The notes beneath the pieces are model-generated. The model was not told where the DNA came from, ran no database searches, and worked only from the letters and a program-made list of their open reading frames with translations. The position numbers and the translations under genes were made by a program. Shown here in pieces: positions 1 through 8,500 of a stretch of 64,000 bases of DNA. Source of the DNA: Psychrobacter piscatorii (GTDB lineage: Bacteria > Pseudomonadota > Gammaproteobacteria > Pseudomonadales > Moraxellaceae); contig NZ_CAJHAR010000006.1 of assembly GCF_904846415.1 (NCBI RefSeq), positions 84,219 through 148,218 of the forward strand, read 5' to 3'. Each line of letters opens with the position of its first letter. The stretch's first letter is position 1.

Positions 1-156
1 AGCAATTCGACCTTCCACAAAATCGTCAAAAAGGTGCTGAGTGTCAGGGTTTGCAGGTATATTGTCTACTGCAAAGCTACCTGCAGTAAATGCGTTGCTA
101 TGCCGGCGCTTCGCAATTTCGGCTTCACTTACAAGGATAGGGCGATCATCAGACAT
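1..156 (-). CDS. VbhA-like antitoxin (Fic inhibitor), C-terminus outside window
   Basis: The minus-strand frame is open from 156 to the left edge (52 codons). It carries the pattern of VbhA-family antitoxins, which block the ATP site of Fic AMP-transferases: an EAEIAKRR stretch (residues 11-18), then an inhibitory-helix-like S27-x3-D31-N32, then PDTQHLFDDFVEGRI. The family motif is (S/T)xxxE(G/N), so Asp replaces the usual Glu. ATG 156 is preferred over the in-frame ATG at 168 because GGAAAG lies just upstream of it and nothing SD-like precedes 168. A fic toxin gene would be expected further left, outside the window. Two palindromic operators precede it. Family assignment is by motif only. 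Confidence 0.55.
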   Translation of the reverse strand, partial: MSDDRPILVSEAEIAKRRHSNAFTAGSFAVDNIPANPDTQHLFDDFVEGRIA

Positions 157-181
157 TTTTCTTTCCATTTCATAAATTAAA

Positions 182-210
182 GCAGTTGTCGCAATTTTTG
201 CGATAACTGC
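182..210. promoter_or_regulatory. Palindromic operator 1 of the VbhA-like gene
   Basis: A 29-bp near-perfect palindrome with arms gcagttgtcgcaa / ttgcgataactgc, one mismatch, and an AT-rich centre. It lies 26 bp upstream of the antitoxin start. A second copy follows at 226-254, with centres 44 bp apart (about four helical turns). The arrangement suits cooperative binding by an autoregulator. Confidence 0.6.
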
Positions 211-225
211 ATTTTAGAAAATGAT

Positions 226-254
226 GTAACTGTCGCAAAATTTGCGATAGTTGC
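226..254. promoter_or_regulatory. Palindromic operator 2 of the VbhA-like gene
   Basis: A second 29-bp palindrome with the same core, tgtcgcaa...ttgcgata, and arms gtaactgtcgcaa / ttgcgatagttgc. It shares the tgtcgcaa core with the copy at 182-210, so the two are very probably bound by one protein, possibly the antitoxin/toxin complex. Confidence 0.6.
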
Positions 255-648
255 CCATTAACCATTTCTCACTATTTTTTGGGCTCTCGATTTCTGCGTC
301 ATTTAGTGTGATAGCGTGCAAATGGTACTTAAACGTTAGATATATATGGAAAGCTCACAAGATTTTAGAAGTCATTGAACAGAATAAAATATAGCCGTGA
401 TCAAATTCCTACCAAACTGAGATTTTCCCAAACTTTGCGTAAATATTAGTGCCGTAGGTAAAGGTCTTCGATGAATTCTACACGGTAAATATATGGCAGC
501 AGTTACCAAATATACTAAAATCTAGAAGAGTAATACACGCTCTGAACCGTCCCGGGATTGTCGGAAACTTAAAGAATGAATATTAATATTTTTAGTTATT
601 TCGTCCCCTGCATAAGAGAGCCCATCCCAGATTCTGTGTAACTGCCCT

Positions 649-1149
649 TTAGATTAAATGCTTACTGATACGATCATCAAACATAATCATAAAACGATTA
701 AGAGCAGCCGTCCAGTTACGAATTGGCAACGACCACTTTTTGGATACCTGCTGGGTGGCTAAGTACACCACCTTGAATGCGGCTTGATCAGATGGGAACA
801 CCTTACGCTTATTCACCGCCGTCCGAATGAGACTATTCAGTGATTCTATAGCATTGGTGGTATAAATGGCTGTTTTAATGTTTTTAGGATACTCAAAGAA
901 CACCGTTAAGCCCTCCCAGTTGCTGCGCCAAGACTTGACCACGTGCGGGTATTTATTATCCCACACCTTATCGAAATGCTCAAGATCGGCCTCTGCTATC
1001 TCAAGCGTATCAGCGCCGTAGATGGTCTTTAAATCAGCCCCTACTACTTTAGCGTTGGGATAGACGGTATTAATGTCATCAGGGAAGCCTCTTAAACCAT
1101 CGACAAAGGCAATGAGGATACCTTGTACTCCACGGTTTTGTATTTGCAT
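649..1149 (-). pseudogene. IS256-family (Mutator-type) transposase, C-terminal remnant
   Basis: The 166-residue product matches the C-terminal half of IS256-family DDE transposases: ILIAFVDGLRGFP (second catalytic Asp), TTNAIESLNS (catalytic Glu), KVVYLATQQVSKKW and the RFMIMFDDR tail. The N-terminal half with the DNA-binding region and first Asp is gone. The protein also jumps from VYPNAK directly to ADLKTIY, where the family normally has about 25 more residues (the QLCIVH...RNSLK region), so there is an in-frame internal deletion too. Its 5' end abuts an oppositely oriented phage-like fragment at 1152. It cannot be an active transposase. Confidence 0.85.
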
Positions 1150-1151
1150 CA

Positions 1152-1682
1152 GTGGTAGATGAATACTGTCTTGACGCGCTGAACGATATTTTTAGCTATA
1201 GCGTACCGTGGCAGGGCAGTCAGTCTGTTGTCGAACGTTTTACCAAGCTAAATGGTTTGGTAGTGCTTAGACGTGATGATGAGGCCTTGTCAGACAGGCT
1301 GATACGGATTATCTATGCCAATTGGCAAGCGCTGGCAAGTGAGCGCGGGCTGGGATTTTTGCAGTTTGTTCTTGATATGCTATACCCCAAACAAAATGAA
1401 ATTGTGAGGCTTTGGCACTCTAAATCCTTAGCGCACAAATACCCCTCATATCTGACCGATACCGCGCGTATAGATAGATTTTTGACCAGTCGTATTCGTA
1501 TTAAACTTGATGCAGTGGTAAATATCTGCGAGCTGTCAGAGCTTGCTCCTACATTATCACGGCTTGTGCTGTGGCAGGTTGTGCCAGAGATTGCGGTTAA
1601 CCTACCATCAACTCAGAATATGGACGTCAAGGTTGCGGTGGCTGGCGAGGTTATCGCAGTAGCTGATTTTTCCCCTTTTTGA
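1152..1682 (+). pseudogene. Phage-like hypothetical, probably 5'-truncated
   Basis: A 176-residue frame opening with GTG at 1152, only 2 bp from the truncated IS256 transposase. Blocks such as DDEALSDRLIRIIYANWQ, GLGFLQFVLDMLYP and LAPTLSRLVLWQVVPEIAV look to me like prophage structural (tail/baseplate-type) hypotheticals, but I cannot name the family with certainty. No ribosome-binding site precedes the GTG and the frame starts exactly at the IS junction. Most likely the 5' end was lost when IS and phage DNA were joined. The C-terminus looks complete (ends ADFSPF). Confidence 0.4.
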
Positions 1683-1699
1683 AATATTTAAGAATAAAT

Positions 1700-1728
1700 T
1701 TGACATCTCATAACCCTAGGGTTATATT
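1700..1728 (+). promoter_or_regulatory. hicAB promoter (sigma70-type)
   Basis: TTGACA at 1700-1705, a 17-bp spacer, then TATATT at 1723-1728. The first ATAACCCTAGGGTTAT operator (1710-1725) occupies the spacer and runs into the -10, so a bound repressor would block RNA polymerase. Confidence 0.75.
1710..1725. promoter_or_regulatory. hicAB operator, copy 1
   Basis: Perfect 16-bp palindrome ATAACCCTAGGGTTAT inside the promoter. An identical copy lies at 1743-1758, 33 bp centre to centre, which is three helical turns and puts both on the same DNA face. HicB antitoxins with a C-terminal DNA-binding domain commonly autorepress through such sites. Confidence 0.8.
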
Positions 1729-1742
1729 GTACTTAATAATTT

Positions 1743-1758
1743 ATAACCCTAGGGTTAT
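1743..1758. promoter_or_regulatory. hicAB operator, copy 2
   Basis: Second identical perfect palindrome ATAACCCTAGGGTTAT, just downstream of the -10 of the hicAB promoter. A TATAAT at 1765-1770 follows but has no convincing -35. Confidence 0.8.
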
Positions 1759-1800
1759 GGTTGTTATAATAAAAATGAATTTTGATTATAGGAGGTTTTT

Positions 1801-1968
1801 ATTAAGTCATCCGAGCTTATAGATATGCTCATAGCAGATGGATGGTATTGGGTCGCCGCTAAGGGTAGTCATTTTCAGTACAAGCATAAAACTAAAAAGG
1901 GCAGGGTTACTGTCCCACACCCTAAAAAAGACCTACCGAAAGGTACTGTTAATAGTATTTTCAAATAA
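1801..1968 (+). CDS. hicA: HicA-type mRNA interferase toxin, probably attenuated
   Basis: 55 codons encoding a HicA fold: KSSELIDMLIADGWYWV, then the conserved GSH (catalytic-type His24), and VTVPHPKKDLPKGT. HicA cleaves mRNA; HicB neutralises it. Two oddities are visible. A strong GGAGG (1791-1795) is followed at normal spacing by ATT (1801), not ATG, with no other in-frame start before the conserved KSSEL block. The C-terminus stops at TAA 1966, but the next codons read A-G-L-K-stop, exactly the usual family ending (KQAGL), so a single CAA-to-TAA change seems to have removed the last five residues. Either change could weaken or inactivate the toxin. Confidence 0.8.
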   Translation: MKSSELIDMLIADGWYWVAAKGSHFQYKHKTKKGRVTVPHPKKDLPKGTVNSIFK

Positions 1969-2002
1969 GCTGGATTGAAATGATCCAGTGGCTTTAGCAA
2001 TA

Positions 2003-2030
2003 GTTAGCTTTGTTTGCAAACGAAGCTAAC
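2003..2030. promoter_or_regulatory. 28-bp inverted repeat between hicA and hicB
   Basis: GTTAGCTT...AAGCTAAC arms around a GTTTGCAAAC core form a near-perfect 28-bp palindrome in the unusually long (158 bp) hicA-hicB gap. No T-run follows, so it is not a classical terminator. It could be an RNA hairpin that uncouples toxin from antitoxin expression, or an operator for a separate hicB promoter. Confidence 0.45.
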
Positions 2031-2126
2031 GTTTGACTACAGCTAACTTGTAAATACTAATAAAAAATCTGTTTTGAAATAATCTATACCGTTGAATTAA
2101 TAAAACCTATATAAAGGAGTCTAGCC

Positions 2127-2537
2127 ATGTTTTATCCTATCGCAATCGAGAGAGGAGATAGTTATACAGCGCATGGTATCCGTGTACCTGATTTACCAGG
2201 ATGCTTTTCTGCTGCTGATAACTATCAAGATGCTGTTGATATGGCGATTGAAGCTATCGAGCTGCATTTAGAAGGCTTGGTAGAAGACGGAGAACAAATT
2301 CCACTTCCTTCTGATATCGGTGCTTATATGGATAATCCAGAGTACGAAGGTGTAACTTGGGCTTTAGCGCCAGTCGATGTAAATCGTTATCTCGGAAAAA
2401 CTGAAAAAATCAATGTAACTTTACCAAGTCGTCTGATTCATATGATTGATGAGAAAGTTGCAAGCAATAAAGAACGTTATAAGAGTAGAAGTAATTTTAT
2501 TGCATTATTAGCAGAAAAGAATTTTTTTGCACATTGA
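2127..2537 (+). CDS. hicB: HicB-family antitoxin
   Basis: 136 residues. The N-terminal partial RNase-H-like fold is typical of HicB: FYPIAIERG, then GIRVPDLPGCFSAADNYQDAVDMA. The C-terminal segment (about 92-136, INVTLPSRLIHMIDEKV...RSNFIALL) has the ribbon-helix-helix pattern that binds operators. GGAG sits 7 nt before ATG 2127. The gene lies 158 bp after hicA, where family members are normally much closer. It probably represses the promoter at 1700-1728 through the twin palindromes. The gene looks fully intact, in contrast to hicA. Confidence 0.9.
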   Translation: MFYPIAIERGDSYTAHGIRVPDLPGCFSAADNYQDAVDMAIEAIELHLEGLVEDGEQIPLPSDIGAYMDNPEYEGVTWALAPVDVNRYLGKTEKINVTLPSRLIHMIDEKVASNKERYKSRSNFIALLAEKNFFAH

Positions 2538-2552
2538 TATTAGCTATTTAAT

Positions 2553-2580
2553 AAAAAGCCTCGCATTAGCGGGGCTTTTT
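2553..2580 (+). terminator. Rho-independent terminator after hicB
   Basis: 12-bp stem AAAAAGCCTCGC / GCGGGGCTTTTT with an ATTA loop, ending in a T-run, 16 bp after the hicB stop. The flanking A-run makes it potentially bidirectional. Confidence 0.85.
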
Positions 2581-2605
2581 ATTAATGGTAAAAAATACAA
2601 ACATT

Positions 2606-2788
2606 TTATTTCAACCCTTTAAGTAGCATATTTCTTGCGTATTCTACGCCAGCAGCTTCTTGCATTTCTTGCCAGCTTTCGTAAGTAGTATTTTCTTGGA
2701 TAAAGCTTTCCCACTTTTCGTCTGGAATAGCCTCAAAATCTTCGTTTGATTCAATCTTGAACCCAGAAGCATTAAATAATTCATCAAG
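2606..2788 (-). pseudogene. C-terminal remnant of an unidentified small protein
   Basis: A 60-codon minus-strand frame (LDELFNASGFKIESNEDF at its start, ARNMLLKGLK at its end) runs from the junction with the IS3 remnant (about 2790) to TAA at 2606. No start codon remains; reading upstream enters transposase DNA. The acidic, Trp-containing composition looks protein-like, but I do not recognise a family. It was evidently cut by the IS or a later deletion. Confidence 0.45.
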
Positions 2789-2790
2789 AT

Positions 2791-3391
<601 letters not shown>

Positions 3392-3394
3392 TTT

Positions 3395-3431
3395 GACGGT
3401 ATCCTATTTGGCGGTATCGATGGATACCGTC
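3395..3431. repeat. Inverted/direct GGTATC repeats upstream of the integrase remnant
   Basis: GACGGTATCC (3395-3404) and GGATACCGTC (3422-3431) are perfect inverted repeats, with further ATACCGTTATTA copies near 3436 and 3469. Repeats of this kind upstream of a tyrosine integrase may be arm-type integrase or excisionase binding sites, or an int operator. Confidence 0.45.
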
Positions 3432-3505
3432 TATAATACCGTTATTATTGCCGCGTACAAGTAGCAGATACCGTTATTAATCGTAAGCTATCGTGTAATA
3501 GACAA

Positions 3506-3538
3506 TAAAAAACCCTTGTAGCGCGTGGCATACAAGGG
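3506..3538 (-). terminator. Rho-independent terminator of tRNA-Arg
   Basis: 8-bp perfect stem CCCTTGTA / TACAAGGG with a 10-nt loop. On the minus strand it is followed by a T-run (TTTTTT). It lies 28 bp beyond the tRNA 3' end. Confidence 0.75.
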
Positions 3539-3565
3539 ATTATCGGTAATTAAAATTATATTTGA

Positions 3566-3641
3566 TGGTGCGCCCACCAAGACTCGAACTCGGATCGATC
3601 GCTTAGGAGGCAACTGCTCTATCCTGTTGAGCTATAGGCGC
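3566..3641 (-). tRNA. tRNA-Arg (anticodon CCU)
   Basis: A 76-nt cloverleaf can be folded: acceptor GCGCCTA / TGGGCGC, D-stem GCTC/GAGC, anticodon stem GTTGC/GCGAT with loop CTCCTAA (anticodon CCT), T-arm CCGAG-TTCGAGT-CTTGG, and an encoded ACCA end. It decodes AGG. Its 3' end probably served as the attachment site of the island whose broken integrase starts 175 bp away. Confidence 0.92.
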
Positions 3642-3711
3642 ATTATGGAGTGACATTGTAGGAAAAAGCCGCCATAAAAGCAATCAACAAAAGACAAATA
3701 GGGATAATTTG

Positions 3712-4530
3712 TCATTTATCTCCATTGCTAAGAGCATCAGCGACATCTACTGGATTATCACCTGATGCCTTTTTTGCCCGTGATGTTGGTTGAAACAAGT
3801 CGTTCACGCTATTCTCATAACCATTAATATTATAATAATCGTATTTTTCTAAAATACCTTGGCCCGTACTAGAGAGTAAGAAATTGCGAAAACTAACGGC
3901 AACAGTACGGTCTGTCAAAACAACGCCTTCGAGCTCCTGCTTATCTTTCAAGGCATAATTAAAAGAGGTTAGTGTACGTGCCTCTTTATTATCGTTCTCG
4001 GTAGTTGCCTGCTCACTATCAGTATTTCCGCTATCGGTTTCATCCTCTGTAATAATTGTATTGGTGTTTTCCTTACTCTGGTTATCTTGGTGTTGAGACG
4101 CTGTCAGCTCTGCTTGTAACGGCGCGAGACGATCTGCCGATAGCCTATCATTTGCGATAATGACGTCTGTATTAAAAGCGGCGTCGCTGTCGTTGTTAGC
4201 AACGATATTATTGTTTGATAAGGTCAAAAGTGTGTTTGGCGGCACATAGTTTGCCAATACTTGAATATGAGGATAACGAGATTCAAAACTGACAATAATA
4301 TCGTCCAACGGCACTTGCAGATTCTCTGCTGCACGGACATACAGGACACTATCAGGCACAGTTTTGGCAGTCTCATCGCCTTTAGCAGTTACAGACTCAT
4401 TCTCACTTGCCATGATAGGTAGCGGATCTATATTCTTACGATTGTGGGTCCACAACCACGTAATCAGAGCGATAAAAATTGCTAGCAGCAATAAAATTAG
4501 CCCAGCCAGTAGCAGCTTGTAGTCTTTCAT
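3712..4530 (-). CDS. Membrane-anchored ModA-like substrate-binding-type protein
   Basis: 272 residues. One transmembrane helix (about 7-29) is followed by a periplasmic part. Residues about 62-90 (SVLYVRAAENLQVPLDDIIV, FESRYPHIQV) and TDVIIANDR (about 123) recall the first lobe of molybdate-type binding proteins, and the C-terminal FRNFLLSSTGQGILEKYDYY resembles their closing segment. Between them, where ModA has its second lobe, there is only a long Asp/Glu/Asn/Thr-rich stretch (about 140-190). It therefore looks like a shortened or degenerate ModA-like domain on a membrane anchor. No modB/modC lies nearby. Function unknown; transport is not implied. Confidence 0.5.
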   Translation of the reverse strand: MKDYKLLLAGLILLLLAIFIALITWLWTHNRKNIDPLPIMASENESVTAKGDETAKTVPDSVLYVRAAENLQVPLDDIIVSFESRYPHIQVLANYVPPNTLLTLSNNNIVANNDSDAAFNTDVIIANDRLSADRLAPLQAELTASQHQDNQSKENTNTIITEDETDSGNTDSEQATTENDNKEARTLTSFNYALKDKQELEGVVLTDRTVAVSFRNFLLSSTGQGILEKYDYYNINGYENSVNDLFQPTSRAKKASGDNPVDVADALSNGDK

Positions 4531-4603
4531 ATATTACCGCTCTTTTATTAATAGATTCAGCTCAAAATTTACACAACACACTATAGGTGATATATGGCTT
4601 GAG

Positions 4604-5104
4604 TCAAAGCTTTTGATCGAGTACTTCATTGGTTAACTCTGTCAACATCTCTGCAAACACATCCGTGTTCACAAAAAAAGGCATAGAAGCTGGGGTTTTA
4701 TTCTCAGTACGGTTATTACTAAGCGAGGCAGGCTGGCTATCAATCGCTTTTGCATAGGCTGTCGCTTGATGTGCAGCTAATGGCGACTGGCCGATCATGA
4801 GCTTGTCTTTTAGCCATTTAAACCCATGCGCCTCCCACCATGCTTCAAAACGCGATAAGGTGCTACCACGTACTGCAACAGGCAAATCTAATGTACGTAA
4901 TTTTTGTGCCAATACAGGATCGCTAATGGCTTGGTGAATGCTCAGGTAAAGTGAACCACTGTCGTCAGTATAAGGACGTCTGTTTTGCCATGATTTATCA
5001 TCGATTTTCATACGCGGTAATTGCCATAGCTCACCACGATAGTAAACAACGTATAAACGTTGTTTAGGATGAACAAAGATGGCATCAATAGGACGCAAAG
5101 GCAT
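4604..5104 (-). CDS. Hypothetical protein
   Basis: 166 residues, no signal peptide or membrane segment. The N-terminal part (PIDAIFVHPKQRLYVVYYRG) looks like a beta-rich domain; the middle is Trp-rich (FEAWWEAHGFKWLKD) and a polar linker follows. It lies 73 bp upstream of the ModA-like gene on the same strand, so the two may be cotranscribed. I recognise no family. Confidence 0.6.
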   Translation of the reverse strand: MPLRPIDAIFVHPKQRLYVVYYRGELWQLPRMKIDDKSWQNRRPYTDDSGSLYLSIHQAISDPVLAQKLRTLDLPVAVRGSTLSRFEAWWEAHGFKWLKDKLMIGQSPLAAHQATAYAKAIDSQPASLSNNRTENKTPASMPFFVNTDVFAEMLTELTNEVLDQKL

Positions 5105-5509
5105 AATGTTAAATCATCTCGTGATAATGAAGGTTAGGTCGAAATAAGGTATAGAAAATAACTTAAAAGAGCGGCAATGTATATTTTATTATCATAATTA
5201 TGAGCAGTGCTACAAAGCGACATTAGATGTCGCAAGATAGTATAATGCTGATATCTATACTGGTAAACATCGAATATCAGTGGCACACTGACAGAACATA
5301 TACGCTATTTATGAAAGCGTATTGTACATCATATAATGCTAGCAGAAATGCATTACAGTGACGACTGCCAAAGATGTATTGATGAGTATCAATTCAGGCT
5401 TCATTGCTACTTTCTATGGCACTTTTATTACAAGTGTAGTGACTGACAGGTTAGCTGTAACCAACAGTGGCTCTCAGCGCTTACTCTTATTCCAATCAGA
5501 TTATTGTCT
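5105..5509. promoter_or_regulatory. Intergenic region upstream of recC and the divergent hypothetical
   Basis: About 405 bp between divergent genes. It contains TATAAT-like hexamers at 5241-5246 and 5332-5337, both followed by GCT, but no convincing -35 partner for either. A frame that opens at 5358 overlaps recC and has no family features; I treat it as non-coding. Confidence 0.3.
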
Positions 5510-8500
5510 ATGTTTACTATCATTCAGTCACATCGTACCGAAAATCTCGTTGACCAGCTATTGGTGCAATATCAATCAAAGAGCCAGAACATTTTTGAAC
5601 CCTTTATCGTTATTGTACCGTCAATGGTATTGGGCGATTGGTTGGATAAAACCATTGCTAGCCGTGCTGGCATCAGTACATTGGTACGTACCAAATTTTG
5701 GGGTCAGTATCAGTGGACACTCATGCAGGATGTGTTAACTCGCCATAATACCTATTTATTAGAGGTTAATCCTGACGCAGCAACCTTAAACGTGCCCGAA
5801 GTTGCCGTGCTGTCGCCAACGGTGATGCAGTGGCGACTATTCGGATACCTAACTTACTATCAATCGTCGATTGTCAATGATGACACGCATCCTGTGCACC
5901 CGTTGTTAGCATCTTTGATTGACGAGCCACAAGAAGGGGTTAAGCAAGATAAAGCGCAACAAGATGCCCGCATTTGGCAGCTGGCAAGCGATTTGGCAAG
6001 AGTATTTAACCGTTACTTGACTCACCGTGAGGATTGGCTGGCGCTATGGTCGCACAACAAACCGCTTGATGTGGATAAACTAATCGCAGATAAAGATGCA
6101 TTGTCCCTACGTTTTGATCAGTATGCGCGCGGTACGCCTGAGTGGTTGGTGGCGCACTATGTAGAGCTAGAGGTTGCACAGCGCTTTTTGTGGTCGCATT
6201 TATTTGCTGATGTACATCAGCACCGCGTGGCAATTGAGAATACCTTTTGGTCAGCGCTAGAAAATAATAAGGCAAATGAGCGTGCCAAGCTACCCAAAGT
6301 GCTGCGTATTTTTACCATTCAGCAATTGCCACAGACTGAGCTCGATTTTTTACAGCGCTTGTCAAAATATATGAACATCACGCTACTACACTACAATCCC
6401 TCAAAGCTGTTTTGGGCAGATATTGTCGATAAAGCGTGGCTACAGCGCCAACAGATCATTAATCCCCAAAGCGTGTTTTTACGTGATTACGGGCACAGTT
6501 TGCTGTCACGTTTAGGCAAACAGTCTCGTGATACTTTTGCAATGCTCGCTAATTTGTCAGGTAATGAGCAATACCAAGAGGCGCTGGTGGAGTGGCAAGA
6601 TAACTTTAGTGATAGGTTTGACGGCGAAACTGGTAGTGTCATTGAGGGCAGCACCAGTAATAGTGATGACGATGCTAGTTTGCAAGCAGCAGAACATAGC
6701 CCAAGTTTATTGCGCCGTTTGCAAAACGATGTGTTGATGCTTGATGAGCAATCAACTCAGAAAGCGACAGCGGCAAAAGTCTCAGAAGCCGTCAGCAATC
6801 AAATAGCATTGGATTTTGAGCAAGAAACGTCATGGTATGACGATGAGGTACTAGAGAATAAGCGTTTCGAAAAAGATCGCTTTTGGGCAATCTCTTCTCA
6901 AGACAATAGCCTAAGCATTCATTCTTGTCATAACCTACAGCGCCAACTTGAAGTACTGCGTATTATGATTGGTCGTTGGCTCAATGAGCCCATCAAGTCT
7001 GGTAAGAAAAAGCGCCATATATCAGACGTTGTGGTACTGCTACCTGATGTTGAGCGTCATCATGCGCTGATTGGCTCTATTTTTGTTAGTGGCAAAGGTC
7101 AAGATGGTTTGACTTTACCTGCTAAGGTGACTGGTGTTGTCGATGCTGATATTCGCCAGTTATGGGAAGCGATTATTGGGTTCTATAAGCTGCTTGGCAG
7201 TCATAGCGCCCGTTTTGAAGCGGCTGAGGTTTTAGACTGGTTGATGCTGCCGCCCTTATTTGAGAGTTTTGGTTTGACCCATGAGCAGATGAGCCGTGGT
7301 TGTGACTTGTTGGTGGAGGCTGGATTTATCCGTGGGTTTGATGAGCGCCATCTGAAACAAACCTTAGATACTAATGACTATGATTATCGCTTTAGCTTCG
7401 CACAAGCATTAGACAGACTGACTTTGGGATTAATCATGCCAGAGGCGAGTCTGAGCGACTGTCTGTATCCCTTAGCTCAGGAGGAATGGCCGAGTACGGC
7501 TATGCCTGAGATGAGTATACCGCTCGCGCAAGTCAGTCTAAATGATGCCATGATTGTAGAAGCGCTTTGCCGTATCTATACTGGCTTGGTAGCAAGGCGT
7601 GATGACCACACACAAAAAATGAAGGCGGAAGATTGGCTCGATCAGATTGAGAGCCAAGTGATTCATCGCTACTTTGGCGATGTCGATCAAACGCGTACGA
7701 TGCGCGCCATCTATAATGCCATGAATGGTTTTAAATCGAGCTTACGTGCCAATCGTCACTATAGACAATACTCCAGTGGTGATACTAATAGGGTAGAGGT
7801 GGAGCAAAAGCTGGCAGGCGTCGAGCAGTTACCGCTAAAGCTGAGTTTTATGCTAGACAGTATCGAAGCTGAGCTTGAAAGCCAGCAAGTCAGTGCGGAA
7901 CCGACGGGGGTGATCACTTTTGGTCGATTTGGTGCGCTACGCAACGTACCATTTGAGTTGGTAGTGATGCTCAATATGGATCTCTCTGAGTTCCCAGGGC
8001 GTGATCGTGATAACCGATATGACTTGATTAAAGCGACCAATTCACGGCGCGGTGATAGAGTCAGTGAGGATGACGATAACGGGGCATTTTTGGATGCCCT
8101 ACTATGTGCGCGTAGTGCGTGTTGGATATTCTACAATGGCCAAAGCTTGACCGACACCCATGAGCATCTACCAGCGAACCCAGTGAGTGAGCTGCTACAG
8201 TTTTTGCAAGGTGAGGTACAGTGGCAGGTCAACTCGCTTGATACTTTGCCTGAAAGTATTGATCCAACGACAGAAAGCCTTAAACGTTATTTACCAAAGC
8301 TCATCAAAGAGTGGCTGGTCACTGAGCATCCAGCACTACCTTTTCACAAGAGCTTGTTTGAAGTAGATATTGAAGGGGCTTCTGAGAAAAAGACTGATAC
8401 GTCCAATGTCAATGCTGATCCAAGCAATACGTCTCATGATGTTAGCGATAGCAACCCTGATACTACTGTAGCCGATGAGCTAGATAGGTTGCTAAATAAA

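Larger units (their letters stand above)
157..648. other. Gene-poor stretch with operators and possible IS ends
   Basis: No credible coding region. Apart from the two operators, two short stretches resemble IS termini. One starts tgaaccgtcccgggattg at 543, like the ends of some IS3-family elements. The other, around 616-640, lies just beyond the IS256-type transposase stop and could be the outer end of that element. Both IS-end readings are tentative. Confidence 0.3.

Noticed and set aside
2003..2030. Terminator for hicA
   Set aside because: Perfect palindrome but no T-run on either strand, so not called a rho-independent terminator.
5358..5738. An open frame overlapping the start of recC
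   Set aside because: It runs into recC in another frame, has no RBS or family features, and the recC frame is clearly real.
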